A DNA stretch of 64,000 bases from Pseudomonas guariconensis (GCF_900102675.1 NZ_FMYX01000003.1:186001-250000), one strand, 5' to 3'. Shown: positions 16,641 through 25,450, counted from the first letter of the stretch. Translations and numbers: made by a program. Notes: generated from the sequence alone by a model not told the origin.

Positions 16641-17732
16641 ATGTCCGGCAATACCTACGGCAAGCTGTTCACTGTCACCACCGCAGGCGAAAGCCACGGC
16701 CCGGCGTTGGTCGCCATTGTCGATGGATGCCCTCCGGGTCTGGAAATCTCCCTGGCCGATCTGCAGCACGACCTGGATCGCCGCAAGCCGGGCACCAGCC
16801 GGCACACTACCCAGCGCCAGGAACCGGATGAGGTCGAAATCCTCTCGGGTGTGTTCGAAGGTCGTACCACCGGCTGTTCCATCGGTCTGCTGATCCGCAA
16901 CACCGACCAAAAATCCAAGGACTATTCGGCGATCAAGGACCTGTTCCGCCCAGCCCACGCCGACTACACCTACCACCATAAATACGGCATCCGCGACTAC
17001 CGCGGCGGCGGCCGCAGTTCGGCCCGCGAGACCGCCATGCGCGTGGCTGCCGGCGCCATCGCCAAGAAGTACCTGGCCACCCAAGGCATCCGCGTGCGTG
17101 GCTACATGAGCCAGCTGGGCCCGATCGAAATCCCGTTCAAGACCTGGGAGTCGGTCGAGCACAACGCCTTCTTCAGCCCTGATCCTGACAAAGTGCCGGA
17201 GCTGGAGGCCTACATGGACCAGTTGCGCCGTGACCAGGATTCGGTCGGCGCGAAGATCACCGTGGTCGCCGAGGGCGTGATGCCTGGCCTGGGCGAGCCG
17301 ATCTTCGACCGCCTGGACGCGGAGCTTGCCCATGCTTTGATGAGCATCAACGCCGTCAAGGGCGTGGAGATCGGCGCCGGTTTCGCCAGTGTCGCCCAGC
17401 GTGGCACCGAGCACCGCGATGAGCTGACGCCTGAGGGCTTCCTGAGCAACAACGCAGGCGGCATCCTGGGCGGAATCTCTTCCGGGCAGCCGATCGTCGC
17501 CCACCTGGCGCTCAAACCGACGTCGAGCATTACCACCCCGGGCCGCTCCATCGATGTCGACGGCAACCCGGTCGAGGTCATCACCAAGGGCCGTCACGAC
17601 CCGTGCGTGGGCATCCGTGCCACGCCGATCGCCGAGGCGATGATGGCTATCGTGCTGATGGATCACCTGCTGCGCCACCGTGCGCAGAACGCCGATGTGA
17701 AGGTGAATACCCCGGTGCTGGGCCAGCGCTGA
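16641..17732 (+). CDS. aroC: chorismate synthase
   Basis: A 363-residue enzyme catalysing the last step of the shikimate pathway: 5-enolpyruvylshikimate-3-phosphate to chorismate, using reduced FMN, as a cytosolic tetramer. The family signatures are present: GESHG near residue 16-20, [12 protein letters not shown] near 120-131 and the C-terminal GRHDPC with catalytic Asp. Length equals that of other gamma-proteobacterial AroC proteins. CGGAGCG precedes the ATG. The first pathway step (type II DAHP synthase) is at 45276 in the same window. Confidence 0.97.
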   Translation: MSGNTYGKLFTVTTAGESHGPALVAIVDGCPPGLEISLADLQHDLDRRKPGTSRHTTQRQEPDEVEILSGVFEGRTTGCSIGLLIRNTDQKSKDYSAIKDLFRPAHADYTYHHKYGIRDYRGGGRSSARETAMRVAAGAIAKKYLATQGIRVRGYMSQLGPIEIPFKTWESVEHNAFFSPDPDKVPELEAYMDQLRRDQDSVGAKITVVAEGVMPGLGEPIFDRLDAELAHALMSINAVKGVEIGAGFASVAQRGTEHRDELTPEGFLSNNAGGILGGISSGQPIVAHLALKPTSSITTPGRSIDVDGNPVEVITKGRHDPCVGIRATPIAEAMMAIVLMDHLLRHRAQNADVKVNTPVLGQR

Positions 17733-17742
17733 TTCGTCCGCA

Positions 17743-17820
17743 CGGGTCACTTCGCGAGTAAACCCGCTCCTAGAGGACTACCGCAGGTCCTGTGGGAGCG
17801 GTCCCCCGTGAAGGAGCCGG
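17743..17820. repeat. inverted REP pair
   Basis: CACTTCGCGAGTAAACCCGC at 17749 and the inverted TGTGGGAGCGGTCCCCCGTG at 17791 are diverged REP copies between aroC and the MFS gene. Confidence 0.6.
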
Positions 17821-17844
17821 CACAGGCAACCAAAGGCCCCGCCC

Positions 17845-18999
17845 ATGCCCCCGATTCCCTACTGGCGCCTGTCCAGCTTCTACCTCTTTTACTTCGCCTT
17901 GCTCGGCTCCACCGCGCCGTTCCTGGCGTTGTACTTCGACCATTTGGGCTTTTCGCCGGCACGCATCGGCGAACTGGTGGCCATTCCCATGCTGATGCGC
18001 TGCATCGCACCCAACCTGTGGGGCTGGCTGGGGGATCGCAGCGGCCAACGGTTGCTGATCGTGCGCCTGGGCGCTTTGTCGACTCTGGCCACCTTCTCGC
18101 TGATCTTCATCGACAAAAGCTACGCCTGGCTGGCACTGGTGATGGCGCTCCATGCGTTCTTCTGGCATGCGGTGCTTCCGCAGTTCGAGGTGATCACCCT
18201 GGCGCACCTGCACGGGCAAACCTCGCGCTACAGCCAGGTGCGCCTGTGGGGCTCGATCGGTTTCATCCTCACCGTGGTCGGCCTGGGACGGCTGTTCGAG
18301 TGGCTAAGCCTGGATATCTACCCGGTGGCGTTGGTGACCATCATGGCCGGGATTTTCATCGCGAGCCTCTGGGTGCCCAATGCCCAGCCGGTGGAGCATG
18401 CCGAGCGCAAGGGGGCAGGGGGCTTCCTGCGGCAACTGGCGGCGCCGGGTGTAATGGCGTTCTATGTGTGCGTGGCGCTGATGCAGCTCAGCCACGGCCC
18501 TTACTACACCTTCCTCACCCTGCACCTGGAACATCTGGGCTACACCCGTGGCGCCATTGGTTTGCTGTGGGCGCTGGGGGTGGTGGCCGAAGTGCTGGTA
18601 TTCATGGCCATGAGTCGAATCTTCGCCCGGGTTTCAGTGCGCCATGTGCTATTGGCGAGCTTCCTGCTGGCAGCGCTGCGTTGGCTGTTGCTGGGGAATC
18701 TTGCGGATATTCCAGCGGTGCTGGTGTTTGCCCAGCTGCTGCATGCGGCGACCTTCGGCTGTTTCCATGCCGCAGCCATTGCCTTCGTCCAAGGTAGCTT
18801 CGGCGCGCGTCAGCAAGGGCAGGGGCAGGCGTTGTATGCGGCCTTGTCTGGCACCGGCGGTGCCCTGGGCGCACTCTATTCGGGCTACAGCTGGAAACTG
18901 CTGGGCCCGTCCTTCACCTTTGGTATGGCCAGCGTCGCGGCGCTCGCGGCAGCCGTTATCATTGCCCTTTGTTCGAAACAGACCAGGACCAGCCCCTGA
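17845..18999 (+). CDS. MFS transporter, HcaT/LacY-like (MFS_1_like)
   Basis: A 384-residue 12-helix transporter of the branch that holds the 3-phenylpropionate transporter HcaT and nucleoside/proton symporters. It begins YWRLSSFYLFYFALLGSTAP and has a loop 2-3 motif WGWLGDRSGQR. Import of a small organic solute by proton symport is likely; the substrate is unknown. Its stop codon TGA overlaps the ATG of the following cupin gene (ATGA arrangement at 18997-19001), so the two are translated together and probably act on related compounds. Confidence 0.85.
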   Translation: MPPIPYWRLSSFYLFYFALLGSTAPFLALYFDHLGFSPARIGELVAIPMLMRCIAPNLWGWLGDRSGQRLLIVRLGALSTLATFSLIFIDKSYAWLALVMALHAFFWHAVLPQFEVITLAHLHGQTSRYSQVRLWGSIGFILTVVGLGRLFEWLSLDIYPVALVTIMAGIFIASLWVPNAQPVEHAERKGAGGFLRQLAAPGVMAFYVCVALMQLSHGPYYTFLTLHLEHLGYTRGAIGLLWALGVVAEVLVFMAMSRIFARVSVRHVLLASFLLAALRWLLLGNLADIPAVLVFAQLLHAATFGCFHAAAIAFVQGSFGARQQGQGQALYAALSGTGGALGALYSGYSWKLLGPSFTFGMASVAALAAAVIIALCSKQTRTSP

Positions 19000-19535
19000 T
19001 GAGCATTCTCAGCGTTTTCCATCTCTACACCCCCGAGTTGCCGAACAAGGTGCTGACCCACCACGACGATATCGCCGCCACCCTCGCCGAGCAGGGTGTG
19101 CGCCTGGAGCGCCGTACCGATGAGCTGCGCATCCGCCCGGGCACAGCTCATGAGCAAGTGTTGGCCGAATGTCATGGGCTGTTGGACCAGCTGATGACCA
19201 CACATGGCAGCGTCGCGTTCGGGCTGCTCAACCGCGATGGCCTTGACCCGAGCCAGGCTGACCTTCGCGATGAGCATGTGCACGAAGCGGTTGAAGTGTT
19301 TGCCGTGATTGGCGGACGCGGACAGGTCAGCTTGCGCCTGGGCGACTACGTGTATGCGGTGTTGTGCGAGAAGGGCGACGTGTTGGTGATTCCCGCCGGC
19401 GTGCGCCGTTGGGTGGACTTGGGGGACAACCCGTTCTGCCTGGCGTTGCGCCTGTTTGGCAGCGAATTGGGGATGCAGCCGCAGTTCACCGGCGATTCGA
19501 CGGCCCGGCAGTTTGCCGGCATGGATGAGCTTTGA
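18999..19535 (+). CDS. acireductone dioxygenase-like cupin lacking one metal ligand
   Basis: A 178-residue protein matching the ARD family (methionine salvage, gene mtnD) over its whole length. Three metal ligands are present: His93 and His95 in RDEHVHEAVEV and Glu99. The fourth, normally His in AGTKHWFD, is Arg137 in AGVRRWVD; the spacing (44 residues from His93) equals that between the first and fourth ligands of Klebsiella ARD. Loss of this ligand should alter Fe/Ni binding. No other methionine-salvage gene is nearby, and the gene is coupled to an MFS transporter through an overlapping stop/start. It may be a diverged cupin with another reaction. Confidence 0.85.
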   Translation: MSILSVFHLYTPELPNKVLTHHDDIAATLAEQGVRLERRTDELRIRPGTAHEQVLAECHGLLDQLMTTHGSVAFGLLNRDGLDPSQADLRDEHVHEAVEVFAVIGGRGQVSLRLGDYVYAVLCEKGDVLVIPAGVRRWVDLGDNPFCLALRLFGSELGMQPQFTGDSTARQFAGMDEL

Positions 19536-19538
19536 GGT

Positions 19539-19633
19539 ACGTTTTTCACGGATAAGCCGCCCCCACAGCCACTCCACCGCCTTTGGAACGATGGAACACC
19601 TGTGGGAGCGGGTTTACCCGCGAAAGTCGCGCC
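19539..19633. repeat. inverted REP pair
   Basis: A diverged copy (TTTTCACGGATAAGCCGCCC) and a well-preserved inverted copy (TGTGGGAGCGGGTTTACCCG) flank an unrelated core between the convergent cupin and DUF3509 genes. Confidence 0.65.
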
Positions 19634-19636
19634 GCA

Positions 19637-19909
19637 TCAGCGATAGGTCGGCAGGGCAAAACGCTGCTGGCTCTGCAACATCGAGATCACTGGAAGCTCA
19701 CTGGCCTGTTCGGCCAAGTCGCGGCGGATGGCGCTGATCGCCCAGGACAACTGCTCGGCGCTGTGCAACTGTGCGTAGGTCAATGCACGGCGAGTCACCT
19801 TGCCATCGGCTGCCCGCAGGGTCAGCTGGATACCGCCGTCGGGGCGAGGCTGGGTTTCGACTTGATAGGCGCAGAATACCGAGGCGAACTTTTCCTGGAT
19901 GAGGTCCAT
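19637..19909 (-). CDS. DUF3509 family protein
   Basis: A 90-residue cytosolic protein with the pattern IQEKFASVFCAYQVETQPRP followed by a beta-rich stretch and a helical C-terminus; it resembles the DUF3509 family, which is largely restricted to pseudomonads and has no known function. It is divergent from the ankyrin gene at 20180, with an AT-rich intergenic region of 270 bp between them. Confidence 0.7.
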   Translation of the reverse strand: MDLIQEKFASVFCAYQVETQPRPDGGIQLTLRAADGKVTRRALTYAQLHSAEQLSWAISAIRRDLAEQASELPVISMLQSQQRFALPTYR

Positions 19910-20035
19910 ATCTCAACTCCTGACTGTTGTATGGGCAGACGTGAGTTGAGTGTTGCAGTGACCGTGCCATCCTCGCCGATTTGAAAAATACCTTTAAAAT
20001 CAATGAGTTATGAATAAATGAAATTTGGGCAACCG

Positions 20036-20077
20036 TGCATTTCGCATGGTCGTGCATTTTGCACAGTGCAATTTGCA
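20036..20077. promoter_or_regulatory. triple TGCA-N3-TGCA-type operator cluster
   Basis: Three related 11-bp units follow each other: TGCATTTCGCA (20036-20046), TGCATTTTGCA (20053-20063) and TGCAATTTGCA (20067-20077). Each is close to an inverted repeat with TGCA/TGCA ends. They lie about 100-145 bp upstream of the ankyrin gene, next to AT-rich DNA. This looks like a regulator-binding array; the regulator is unknown. Confidence 0.5.
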
Positions 20078-20179
20078 AGAGTCATAAGGTTTGTCTTTCG
20101 AGCCGATAGAATCTGAACCTTTGACCGCCTGGCAGTGCCTGACGAAGACTTGGGCTCTTTTCTTGCCAGGAGGTTCCAG

Positions 20180-20701
20180 ATGTCCGACCAACAGCCCACC
20201 GCCATGACTGACGAAGAGACGGCCGCATTTGCCGAAGAAGTCTTCGAGCGTGCCCGGCGCGGCGATGCGCCGATGCTCGAGCGCCTGCTGCAGAGCGGTC
20301 TGCCCGCCAACTTGCGCAATCACAAGGGCGACACCTTGCTGATGCTGGCCAGCTACCATGGCCACATCGACGCGGTGCGTGTGCTGCTGGCCCATGGCGC
20401 CGACCCGCTGATCGCCAACGACAACGGTCAACTGCCCATCGCGGGAGCCGCATTCAAGGGTGACCTGGCCATGATCCGCTTGCTGATCGAACATGGCGTG
20501 CCAGTGGATGCCGCCGCCGAGGACGGTCGTACCGCCCTGATGCTCGCGGCGATGTTCAACCGCAGCGAGATACTCGAGTTCTTGTTGGCTCAAGGTGCCG
20601 ATCCTGCACGCCAGGATGCCCGTGGCGCCACTGCCTTGGTCGCCGCCCAGACCATGGGCGCACCGGACACTGCCGCGCGCCTGCAGACGCTGGCCGGCTA
20701 A
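20180..20701 (+). CDS. ankyrin repeat protein
   Basis: A 173-residue protein with four ankyrin repeats and a partial fifth (about 17-48, 49-81, 82-115, 116-148, 149-173), each showing the usual pattern such as DTLLMLASYHGHIDAVRVLL. No signal peptide or membrane helix is visible, so it should be a cytosolic protein-protein adaptor. The ATG at 20180 has AGGAGG upstream. Unlike P. aeruginosa AnkB it is not beside a catalase gene. The next gene begins 59 bp downstream in the same direction, suggesting a two-gene operon with a partner of unknown function. Confidence 0.88.
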   Translation: MSDQQPTAMTDEETAAFAEEVFERARRGDAPMLERLLQSGLPANLRNHKGDTLLMLASYHGHIDAVRVLLAHGADPLIANDNGQLPIAGAAFKGDLAMIRLLIEHGVPVDAAAEDGRTALMLAAMFNRSEILEFLLAQGADPARQDARGATALVAAQTMGAPDTAARLQTLAG

Positions 20702-20760
20702 CCCTCAGGGGGCATTTGCGGCTATCCTTGGCGACTTTTTCGCCAGCGCAGGGGCCCCCC

Positions 20761-21291
20761 ATGAAAAACCAGTTGTCCGAACTCATCAGCCTCATCGGCG
20801 CCGGCTGCATGCGCGAGCAAGACATCGAGCGCATCGCCGACGAAGCAGCCCAGGCCTACGCCGATCCCGCCGCCTTCCTGGCCGCCAACCCAGACATCAA
20901 CTACGACGACAGCTTCCCCATCCCACTGGGTGAATGGGTGGTGGTCGGCAGCCTGCCGGACACCGTGCTGTTCCAGGCCGATAGCTACCAAGAGCTGTTC
21001 GAACGCATCACCGACTCATTCGACAAGAGTGTGCCGTTCAACCTCAAGCCCAAGCAGCTGGCGCGCACCGAGCCGCTGACCGCGCTCAATCGCATCCAGG
21101 TCCAGATGGGGGCCCTGAACAAGGAGGCCGGCGGTTATGTGCTGGTCAACTTCAGCCAGTTGCTCGATGACGAGTTGCAGATGGTGATGGTGGGGCAGAA
21201 CGACCTGGCCCGAGTGCTGGAGTTGGGCGCTGAGGTGGGGATCAAGGTCGAGCCGGCGTTGGAAGCATTGAAGGTCGCTGTTCACGTCTGA
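20761..21291 (+). CDS. unknown acidic protein encoded after the ankyrin gene
   Basis: A 176-residue soluble acidic protein that I cannot place in a family. It begins MKNQLSELISLIGAGCMREQ, has a central IPLGEWVVVGSLPDTVLF beta-rich stretch and a C-terminal NFSQLLDDELQMVMVGQN segment; helices and strands alternate, and there is a single Cys16. It has no signal peptide. The only contextual clue is its position directly after the ankyrin gene. The ATG at 20761 is the first codon after a GGGGCCCCCC stretch; a weak purine-rich site (GCAGGGG) precedes it. Confidence 0.75.
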   Translation: MKNQLSELISLIGAGCMREQDIERIADEAAQAYADPAAFLAANPDINYDDSFPIPLGEWVVVGSLPDTVLFQADSYQELFERITDSFDKSVPFNLKPKQLARTEPLTALNRIQVQMGALNKEAGGYVLVNFSQLLDDELQMVMVGQNDLARVLELGAEVGIKVEPALEALKVAVHV

Positions 21292-21294
21292 TGG

Positions 21295-21372
21295 GCTGCT
21301 CGTTCGCGGGTGGTCCCGCTTCCGCAGGTATCGATGCGGACCTGCCGGGAGCGGGTTTACCCCTGATGAGGC
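21295..21372. repeat. inverted REP pair
   Basis: CTCGTTCGCGGGTGGTCCCGC and the inverted GCCGGGAGCGGGTTTACCCC are two diverged REP copies between the convergent unknown gene and the ZIP transporter gene. Confidence 0.65.
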
Positions 21373-21379
21373 GGTAGCG

Positions 21380-22321
21380 TCAGCCCAACGCGGTATCGAG
21401 GAACATCATCACCGCGAATCCGCCCATCAGGCCCAGGGTTGCCGACGTTTGGTGCCCATTGCGGTGGGTTTCGGGAATCACTTCATGGGACACCACGAAG
21501 ATCATCGCACCCGCCGCCAAGCCCATGCTCACCGGATACGCCAGTGCGAAGCCGGTAGAGATACCCAGGCCAATCACCGCACCCAGCGGCTCCATCAGGC
21601 CGGAGCCGACCGCCACCAGCGCCGCCTTGAGGTTCGACAGGCCTGTCGCGCGCAGAGCCAGGGCCACGGCCAGGCCTTCGGGGATGTCCTGGATGGCAAT
21701 CGCGCTGGTCAGCGGCAGGCCGATGTTCATGTCGCCGTTGGCGAAGCTCACGCCAATGGCCATGCCTTCGGGCAGGTTATGCAGGGTGATCGCCAGCACG
21801 AACAACCACACCCGGTTGATGCGCTCCGCCTCTGGGCCGCAAGGACCAGTGCTTTCATGTTCGTGCGGGGTGAAGCGATCAAGGCCAAGCATCAACAGCA
21901 CACCCAATCCCATCCCCAGCACCACGGTGAAGGCCGCTGCCGGGCCATTGCCGGTGATTTCCCGGGCAGCGTCCAGGCCTGGCAGGATCAACGAGAAGGA
22001 ACTGGCCGCGAGCATCATCCCGGCGGCAAAGCCGAGCATCACGTCCTGGCTGCGCGTGCTGACATCGCGCAGCACCACTGCCAGCACCGCGCCCAGGGCT
22101 GTGGCGCCGAACCCTGACAGCCCACCCAGCAGCGCCAAGTGCAGGTTGTCGGCATGGTCGCCATGGATCGCATTCCACAGGCTGGCCGCGAGCAGGCCGA
22201 GCACGACCAACAGGCTCAGGCCCAGGCCGGCGCTGAGCCATGGGGTGGTCGCGGCTTGTTGCCGCCAGGCGTTGAACAGCGAGGCGGGAGCAGGACTTTC
22301 AGGGGCGTGGGCAGGGGGCAT
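21380..22321 (-). CDS. ZIP family divalent metal transporter
   Basis: A 313-residue inner-membrane protein of the ZIP family with eight predicted helices. The binuclear metal centre motifs are intact: HNLPEG in helix 4 (181-186) and QDIPEG in helix 5 (211-216). The loop between helices 3 and 4 is short and His-rich (PHEHES, 152-157), typical for metal handling. It should import Zn2+ and possibly Fe2+ or Mn2+. An N-terminal extension of about 28 residues precedes helix 1. No metal-responsive operator such as a Zur box was recognised upstream. Confidence 0.9.
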   Translation of the reverse strand: MPPAHAPESPAPASLFNAWRQQAATTPWLSAGLGLSLLVVLGLLAASLWNAIHGDHADNLHLALLGGLSGFGATALGAVLAVVLRDVSTRSQDVMLGFAAGMMLAASSFSLILPGLDAAREITGNGPAAAFTVVLGMGLGVLLMLGLDRFTPHEHESTGPCGPEAERINRVWLFVLAITLHNLPEGMAIGVSFANGDMNIGLPLTSAIAIQDIPEGLAVALALRATGLSNLKAALVAVGSGLMEPLGAVIGLGISTGFALAYPVSMGLAAGAMIFVVSHEVIPETHRNGHQTSATLGLMGGFAVMMFLDTALG

Positions 22322-22446
22322 GCGGACCTCGTGACAATGTATGAACGCAGTCTAGCCATTGACCTATTCCAGCGGCCAAGCATTCCATTCTATCGACGCA
22401 ATAGCCGGCTATGCTTGGCAGCAAATCTTTTGCCAGGAGCAGTCGC

Positions 22447-22638
22447 ATGGGGTCCACCTTCAACAGCCTTGTCGGGCTCATCATTCTCGCCCTGGACATC
22501 TGGGCGATTCTTCACGTGCTCAAGAGCGGCGCCGAGGTGGGCATCAAGGTGCTCTGGATCTTGTTGATCGTATTGCTGCCGGTGATCGGGCTGATCATTT
22601 GGGCCATCGCCGGGCCCAGGGGCAACCTGAAATTCTGA
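22447..22638 (+). CDS. small membrane protein with PLDc_N-like domain
   Basis: A 63-residue protein with two hydrophobic helices (about 5-26 and 33-53) ending in IAGPRGNLKF. This resembles the phospholipase D nuclease N-terminal domain (PLDc_N, PF13396), a short membrane domain often found alone. Function is unknown. The ATG at 22447 is chosen for CAGGAGC upstream. It is divergent from the ZIP gene and followed by a REP-like hairpin. Confidence 0.75.
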   Translation: MGSTFNSLVGLIILALDIWAILHVLKSGAEVGIKVLWILLIVLLPVIGLIIWAIAGPRGNLKF

Positions 22639-22656
22639 AGGCAGCGGTACCAATCC

Positions 22657-22688
22657 GGCCCATTGGCAGGTTTATCCGCCAATGGGCC
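22657..22688. repeat. REP-like hairpin
   Basis: GGCCCATTGGC-AGGTTTATCC-GCCAATGGGCC is an 11-bp perfect inverted repeat with a REP-like core; it may terminate the small membrane protein gene. Confidence 0.55.
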
Positions 22689-22860
22689 CGCTAGACACCG
22701 CAAACGCCGGCTCGTGACGAAATTTTCACACTGGATTATCGAAAATCCGCGCCGCACAATGCTGCGTTGGCCCAATAGCCGTGCTTTGATGGCCGGGCCC
22801 TTCAGGTAGCAGGGCGATTTCGCCTTTCCGCAAACCCGCAATCCTAGGATCCCCTCATTC

Positions 22861-24939
22861 ATGGCTAACACGGATGCCTTGAAGCAACGGGCCGTGCCGG
22901 CTCCGTTCGCGCCGACCCTCAAATCGCACCTGGCCTATACGCTGCTCAGCGGCCTGGTGATCATGCTGATGCTGAGCCTGGTTCGCCTGGCGTTGCTGGT
23001 CTACAACAGCGACATGATCGGCGACACCCCATCTTCCACCGTCGCCGAAGGATTCCTCAACGGCCTGCGCTTCGACCTGCGGGTGGTGGTGTACCTGAGC
23101 ATTCCGCTGTTGCTGGCGTTGCTCAGCCCTTGGGCGATGGCCCGTCGCGGGTTCTTCCGCCTTTGGCTGACCTTGACGTCCAGCGTGGTGATGTTCCTTG
23201 GCCTGATGGAAATGGACTTCTACCGCGAGTTCCACCAGCGCCTGAACGGCCTGGTGTTCCAGTACATCAAGGAAGACCCCAAGACCGTCCTGAGCATGCT
23301 GTGGTACGGTTTCCCAGTCGTGCGCTACCTGCTGGCCTGGCTGTTCGGGACCTGGCTGCTGAGCCTGCTGTTCAAGGGTATCGACCGCCTGACCCGCAGT
23401 GGCGGAGCCTCCCAGAGCCTGGCTCCACGTCGGATCGCCCCTTGGTACCACCGCCTGGCAGTGTTCATGGTGGTACTGCTGGTAGCCGTCGTGGCTGCCC
23501 GTGGCACCCTGCGCCAGGGCCCGCCGATGCGTTGGGGGGATGCCTTCACCACCGACTCGAACTTCGTCAACCAGCTTGGCCTGAACGGCACCTTGACCCT
23601 GATCGACGCGGCCAAGAGCCGTTTCGGTGAAGACCGTGCCAATATCTGGAAGCCCACCGTCGAGCAGGACGTGGCCACGCAAACCGTGCGTGATCTGTTG
23701 CTGACCCCTCACGACACCTTGGTCGATGCCGACGAAGCGGCTGTGCGCCGTGACTTCCAGCCGCCCGCTGACCGCACCCTGCCGGTCAAGAACGTTGTCG
23801 TGATCCTCATGGAAAGCTTCGCCGGTCATTCGGTGGGCGCCCTCGGCAGCCCGAATAACATCACGCCGTACTTCGACAAGCTGGCCAAGGAAGGCCTGCT
23901 GTTCGACCGTTTCTTCTCAAACGGCACCCACACCCACCAGGGCATGTTCGCCACCATGGCGTGCTTCCCGAACCTGCCTGGTTTCGAATACCTGATGCAG
24001 ACCCCGGAAGGGGGGCACAAGCTGTCTGGCCTGCCAGCGCTGCTGAGCGCTCGTGACTACGACGATGTCTACGTCTACAACGGGGATTTCGCCTGGGACA
24101 ACCAGTCCGGTTTCTTCGGCAACCAGGGTATGACCACTTTCATTGGCCGTAACGATTTCGTCGATCCGGTGTTCTCCGACCCGACGTGGGGCGTGTCCGA
24201 CCAGGACATGTTCGACCGGGGCAACGAGGAATTGGCCAAGCACGATGGCAAAAAGCCGATCTACGCGCTGCTGCAGACGCTCTCCAACCACACCCCGTAT
24301 GCACTGCCCAAGGACCTGCCGGTCGAGAAGGTCACAGGCCAGGGCCGCCTGGACGAACACCTCACGGCCATGCGCTATTCCGACTGGGCACTTGGCCAGT
24401 TCTTCGAGAAGGCGCGCAAGGAGCCGTACTTCAAGGACACCCTGTTCGTCATCGTCGGCGACCATGGCTTCGGCAACCAGCAACAGGTCACCGAGCTGGA
24501 CCTGGGCCGCTTCAACGTGCCGTTGCTGTTGATCGCCCCGGGGATCCAGGAGAAGTTCGGTGCGGTCAACCACACCGTGGGTACCCAGGTCGACATCGTG
24601 CCGACCATCATGGGCCGCCTGGGTGGCCAGACCCGCCACCAGTGCTGGGGCCGTGACCTGCTGAACCTGCCTGAGGGCGACCCGGGCGTGGGCATCATCA
24701 AGCCGTCGGGCAGCGAGCAGATCGTTGGCTTGGTCAAGGGTGACCGCATCCTCATCGAGTCCAAGGACATGACCCCGCGCCTGTATCGCTACCAGCTGGG
24801 TCGCGAGTTCAAGGCCGAGCTGATCGAGAGCCCCGACCAGCCTGAGCTGCTGAAGAACCTCGAGTCCTACATCCAGACGGCGACCAAGAGCCTGATGGAC
24901 AACACCGCCGGTGTCGTCCATGGCGTGCCCAAGGACTGA
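22861..24939 (+). CDS. LTA synthase/OpgB-like membrane phosphotransferase
   Basis: A 692-residue protein with about five N-terminal transmembrane helices (to about 225) and a C-terminal periplasmic sulfatase-fold domain. The active-site parts are visible: Glu318 in LMESF, the nucleophile Thr356 in NGTHTHQG and Asp534-His535 in VGDHGFG, which fit the Mn2+-dependent lipoteichoic acid synthase/phosphoglycerol transferase family. In Gram-negative bacteria such enzymes decorate periplasmic glucans or lipids with phosphoglycerol or phosphoethanolamine. The exact acceptor is unknown. It stands alone, with REP-like hairpins on both sides. Confidence 0.88.
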   Translation: MANTDALKQRAVPAPFAPTLKSHLAYTLLSGLVIMLMLSLVRLALLVYNSDMIGDTPSSTVAEGFLNGLRFDLRVVVYLSIPLLLALLSPWAMARRGFFRLWLTLTSSVVMFLGLMEMDFYREFHQRLNGLVFQYIKEDPKTVLSMLWYGFPVVRYLLAWLFGTWLLSLLFKGIDRLTRSGGASQSLAPRRIAPWYHRLAVFMVVLLVAVVAARGTLRQGPPMRWGDAFTTDSNFVNQLGLNGTLTLIDAAKSRFGEDRANIWKPTVEQDVATQTVRDLLLTPHDTLVDADEAAVRRDFQPPADRTLPVKNVVVILMESFAGHSVGALGSPNNITPYFDKLAKEGLLFDRFFSNGTHTHQGMFATMACFPNLPGFEYLMQTPEGGHKLSGLPALLSARDYDDVYVYNGDFAWDNQSGFFGNQGMTTFIGRNDFVDPVFSDPTWGVSDQDMFDRGNEELAKHDGKKPIYALLQTLSNHTPYALPKDLPVEKVTGQGRLDEHLTAMRYSDWALGQFFEKARKEPYFKDTLFVIVGDHGFGNQQQVTELDLGRFNVPLLLIAPGIQEKFGAVNHTVGTQVDIVPTIMGRLGGQTRHQCWGRDLLNLPEGDPGVGIIKPSGSEQIVGLVKGDRILIESKDMTPRLYRYQLGREFKAELIESPDQPELLKNLESYIQTATKSLMDNTAGVVHGVPKD

Positions 24940-24957
24940 CGCCCTCGCGCGCTCCCT

Positions 24958-24990
24958 CCCACAGGTGATGGCCAAGCCTTCACTTGTGGG
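24958..24990. repeat. imperfect inverted repeat after the sulfatase-fold gene
   Basis: CCCACAGGTGATGG pairs with CCTTCACTTGTGGG (two mismatches in 14) 19 bases after the stop. It looks like a decayed REP pair and may serve as terminator. Confidence 0.45.
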
Positions 24991-25093
24991 GCGGGCTTTC
25001 CCACCACTGCGGTGAACTGAACAAACGCCCTCGTCGACGGTCAAGGATACTGGCAGCACATACCCGGTATTCTTTGATTGAGAGGACAATTCA

Positions 25094-25330
25094 ATGAAAG
25101 AGTGGGAAGTCACCTTCGTCGACCAGAATGGCGTACAGAGCTCACTGCTCTACAACGGCGATCAACGCCCAAGCGATGAGCAAGCCGCCCGCCTGATCCG
25201 CTCGCATTTGTTCCCGGTCATCGATGAACTTGACCTCAATGACTTCCAGGACCGCAGTCCATTCCCCACCGTGCGCTGGCTCAAGGAGCAGAGCGGCGTC
25301 TCCATCACACGCATCGAAGAAAGGCCCTGA
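25094..25330 (+). CDS. small conserved protein, unknown function
   Basis: A 78-residue soluble protein beginning KEWEVTFVDQNGVQSSLLYN, with a short beta-hairpin start, a helix (EQAARLIRSHLFPV) and a charged tail. I do not recognise a family. GAGGACAATTC precedes the ATG, so translation is credible. It is flanked by the sulfatase-fold gene and rraB but separated from each by more than 150 bp, so it is probably its own unit. Confidence 0.65.
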   Translation: MKEWEVTFVDQNGVQSSLLYNGDQRPSDEQAARLIRSHLFPVIDELDLNDFQDRSPFPTVRWLKEQSGVSITRIEERP

Positions 25331-25450
25331 ACGCGCTGCGCTGGCGTTGTGAGCCAGCAGGCACTACGCTCAGACGAGGCCCGGATCTTTCTGCGGATCC
25401 GCGTCGGCTCCATTCGCGTCTCTCATTAGCTCGATCTGCCAGGCACTCGA

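Noticed and set aside
16452..17750. A 753-codon minus-strand frame covering the hydrolase gene and all of aroC
   Set aside because: Only the last 320 codons look like a protein (signal peptide, GHSEG). The rest is antisense to aroC and comes from the high GC content at third codon positions.
22855..25113. Two long minus-strand frames opposite the sulfatase-fold gene
   Set aside because: Composition is that of antisense GC-rich codons (many His, Gln, Val, no domain pattern), while the plus strand shows a complete enzyme with catalytic residues.
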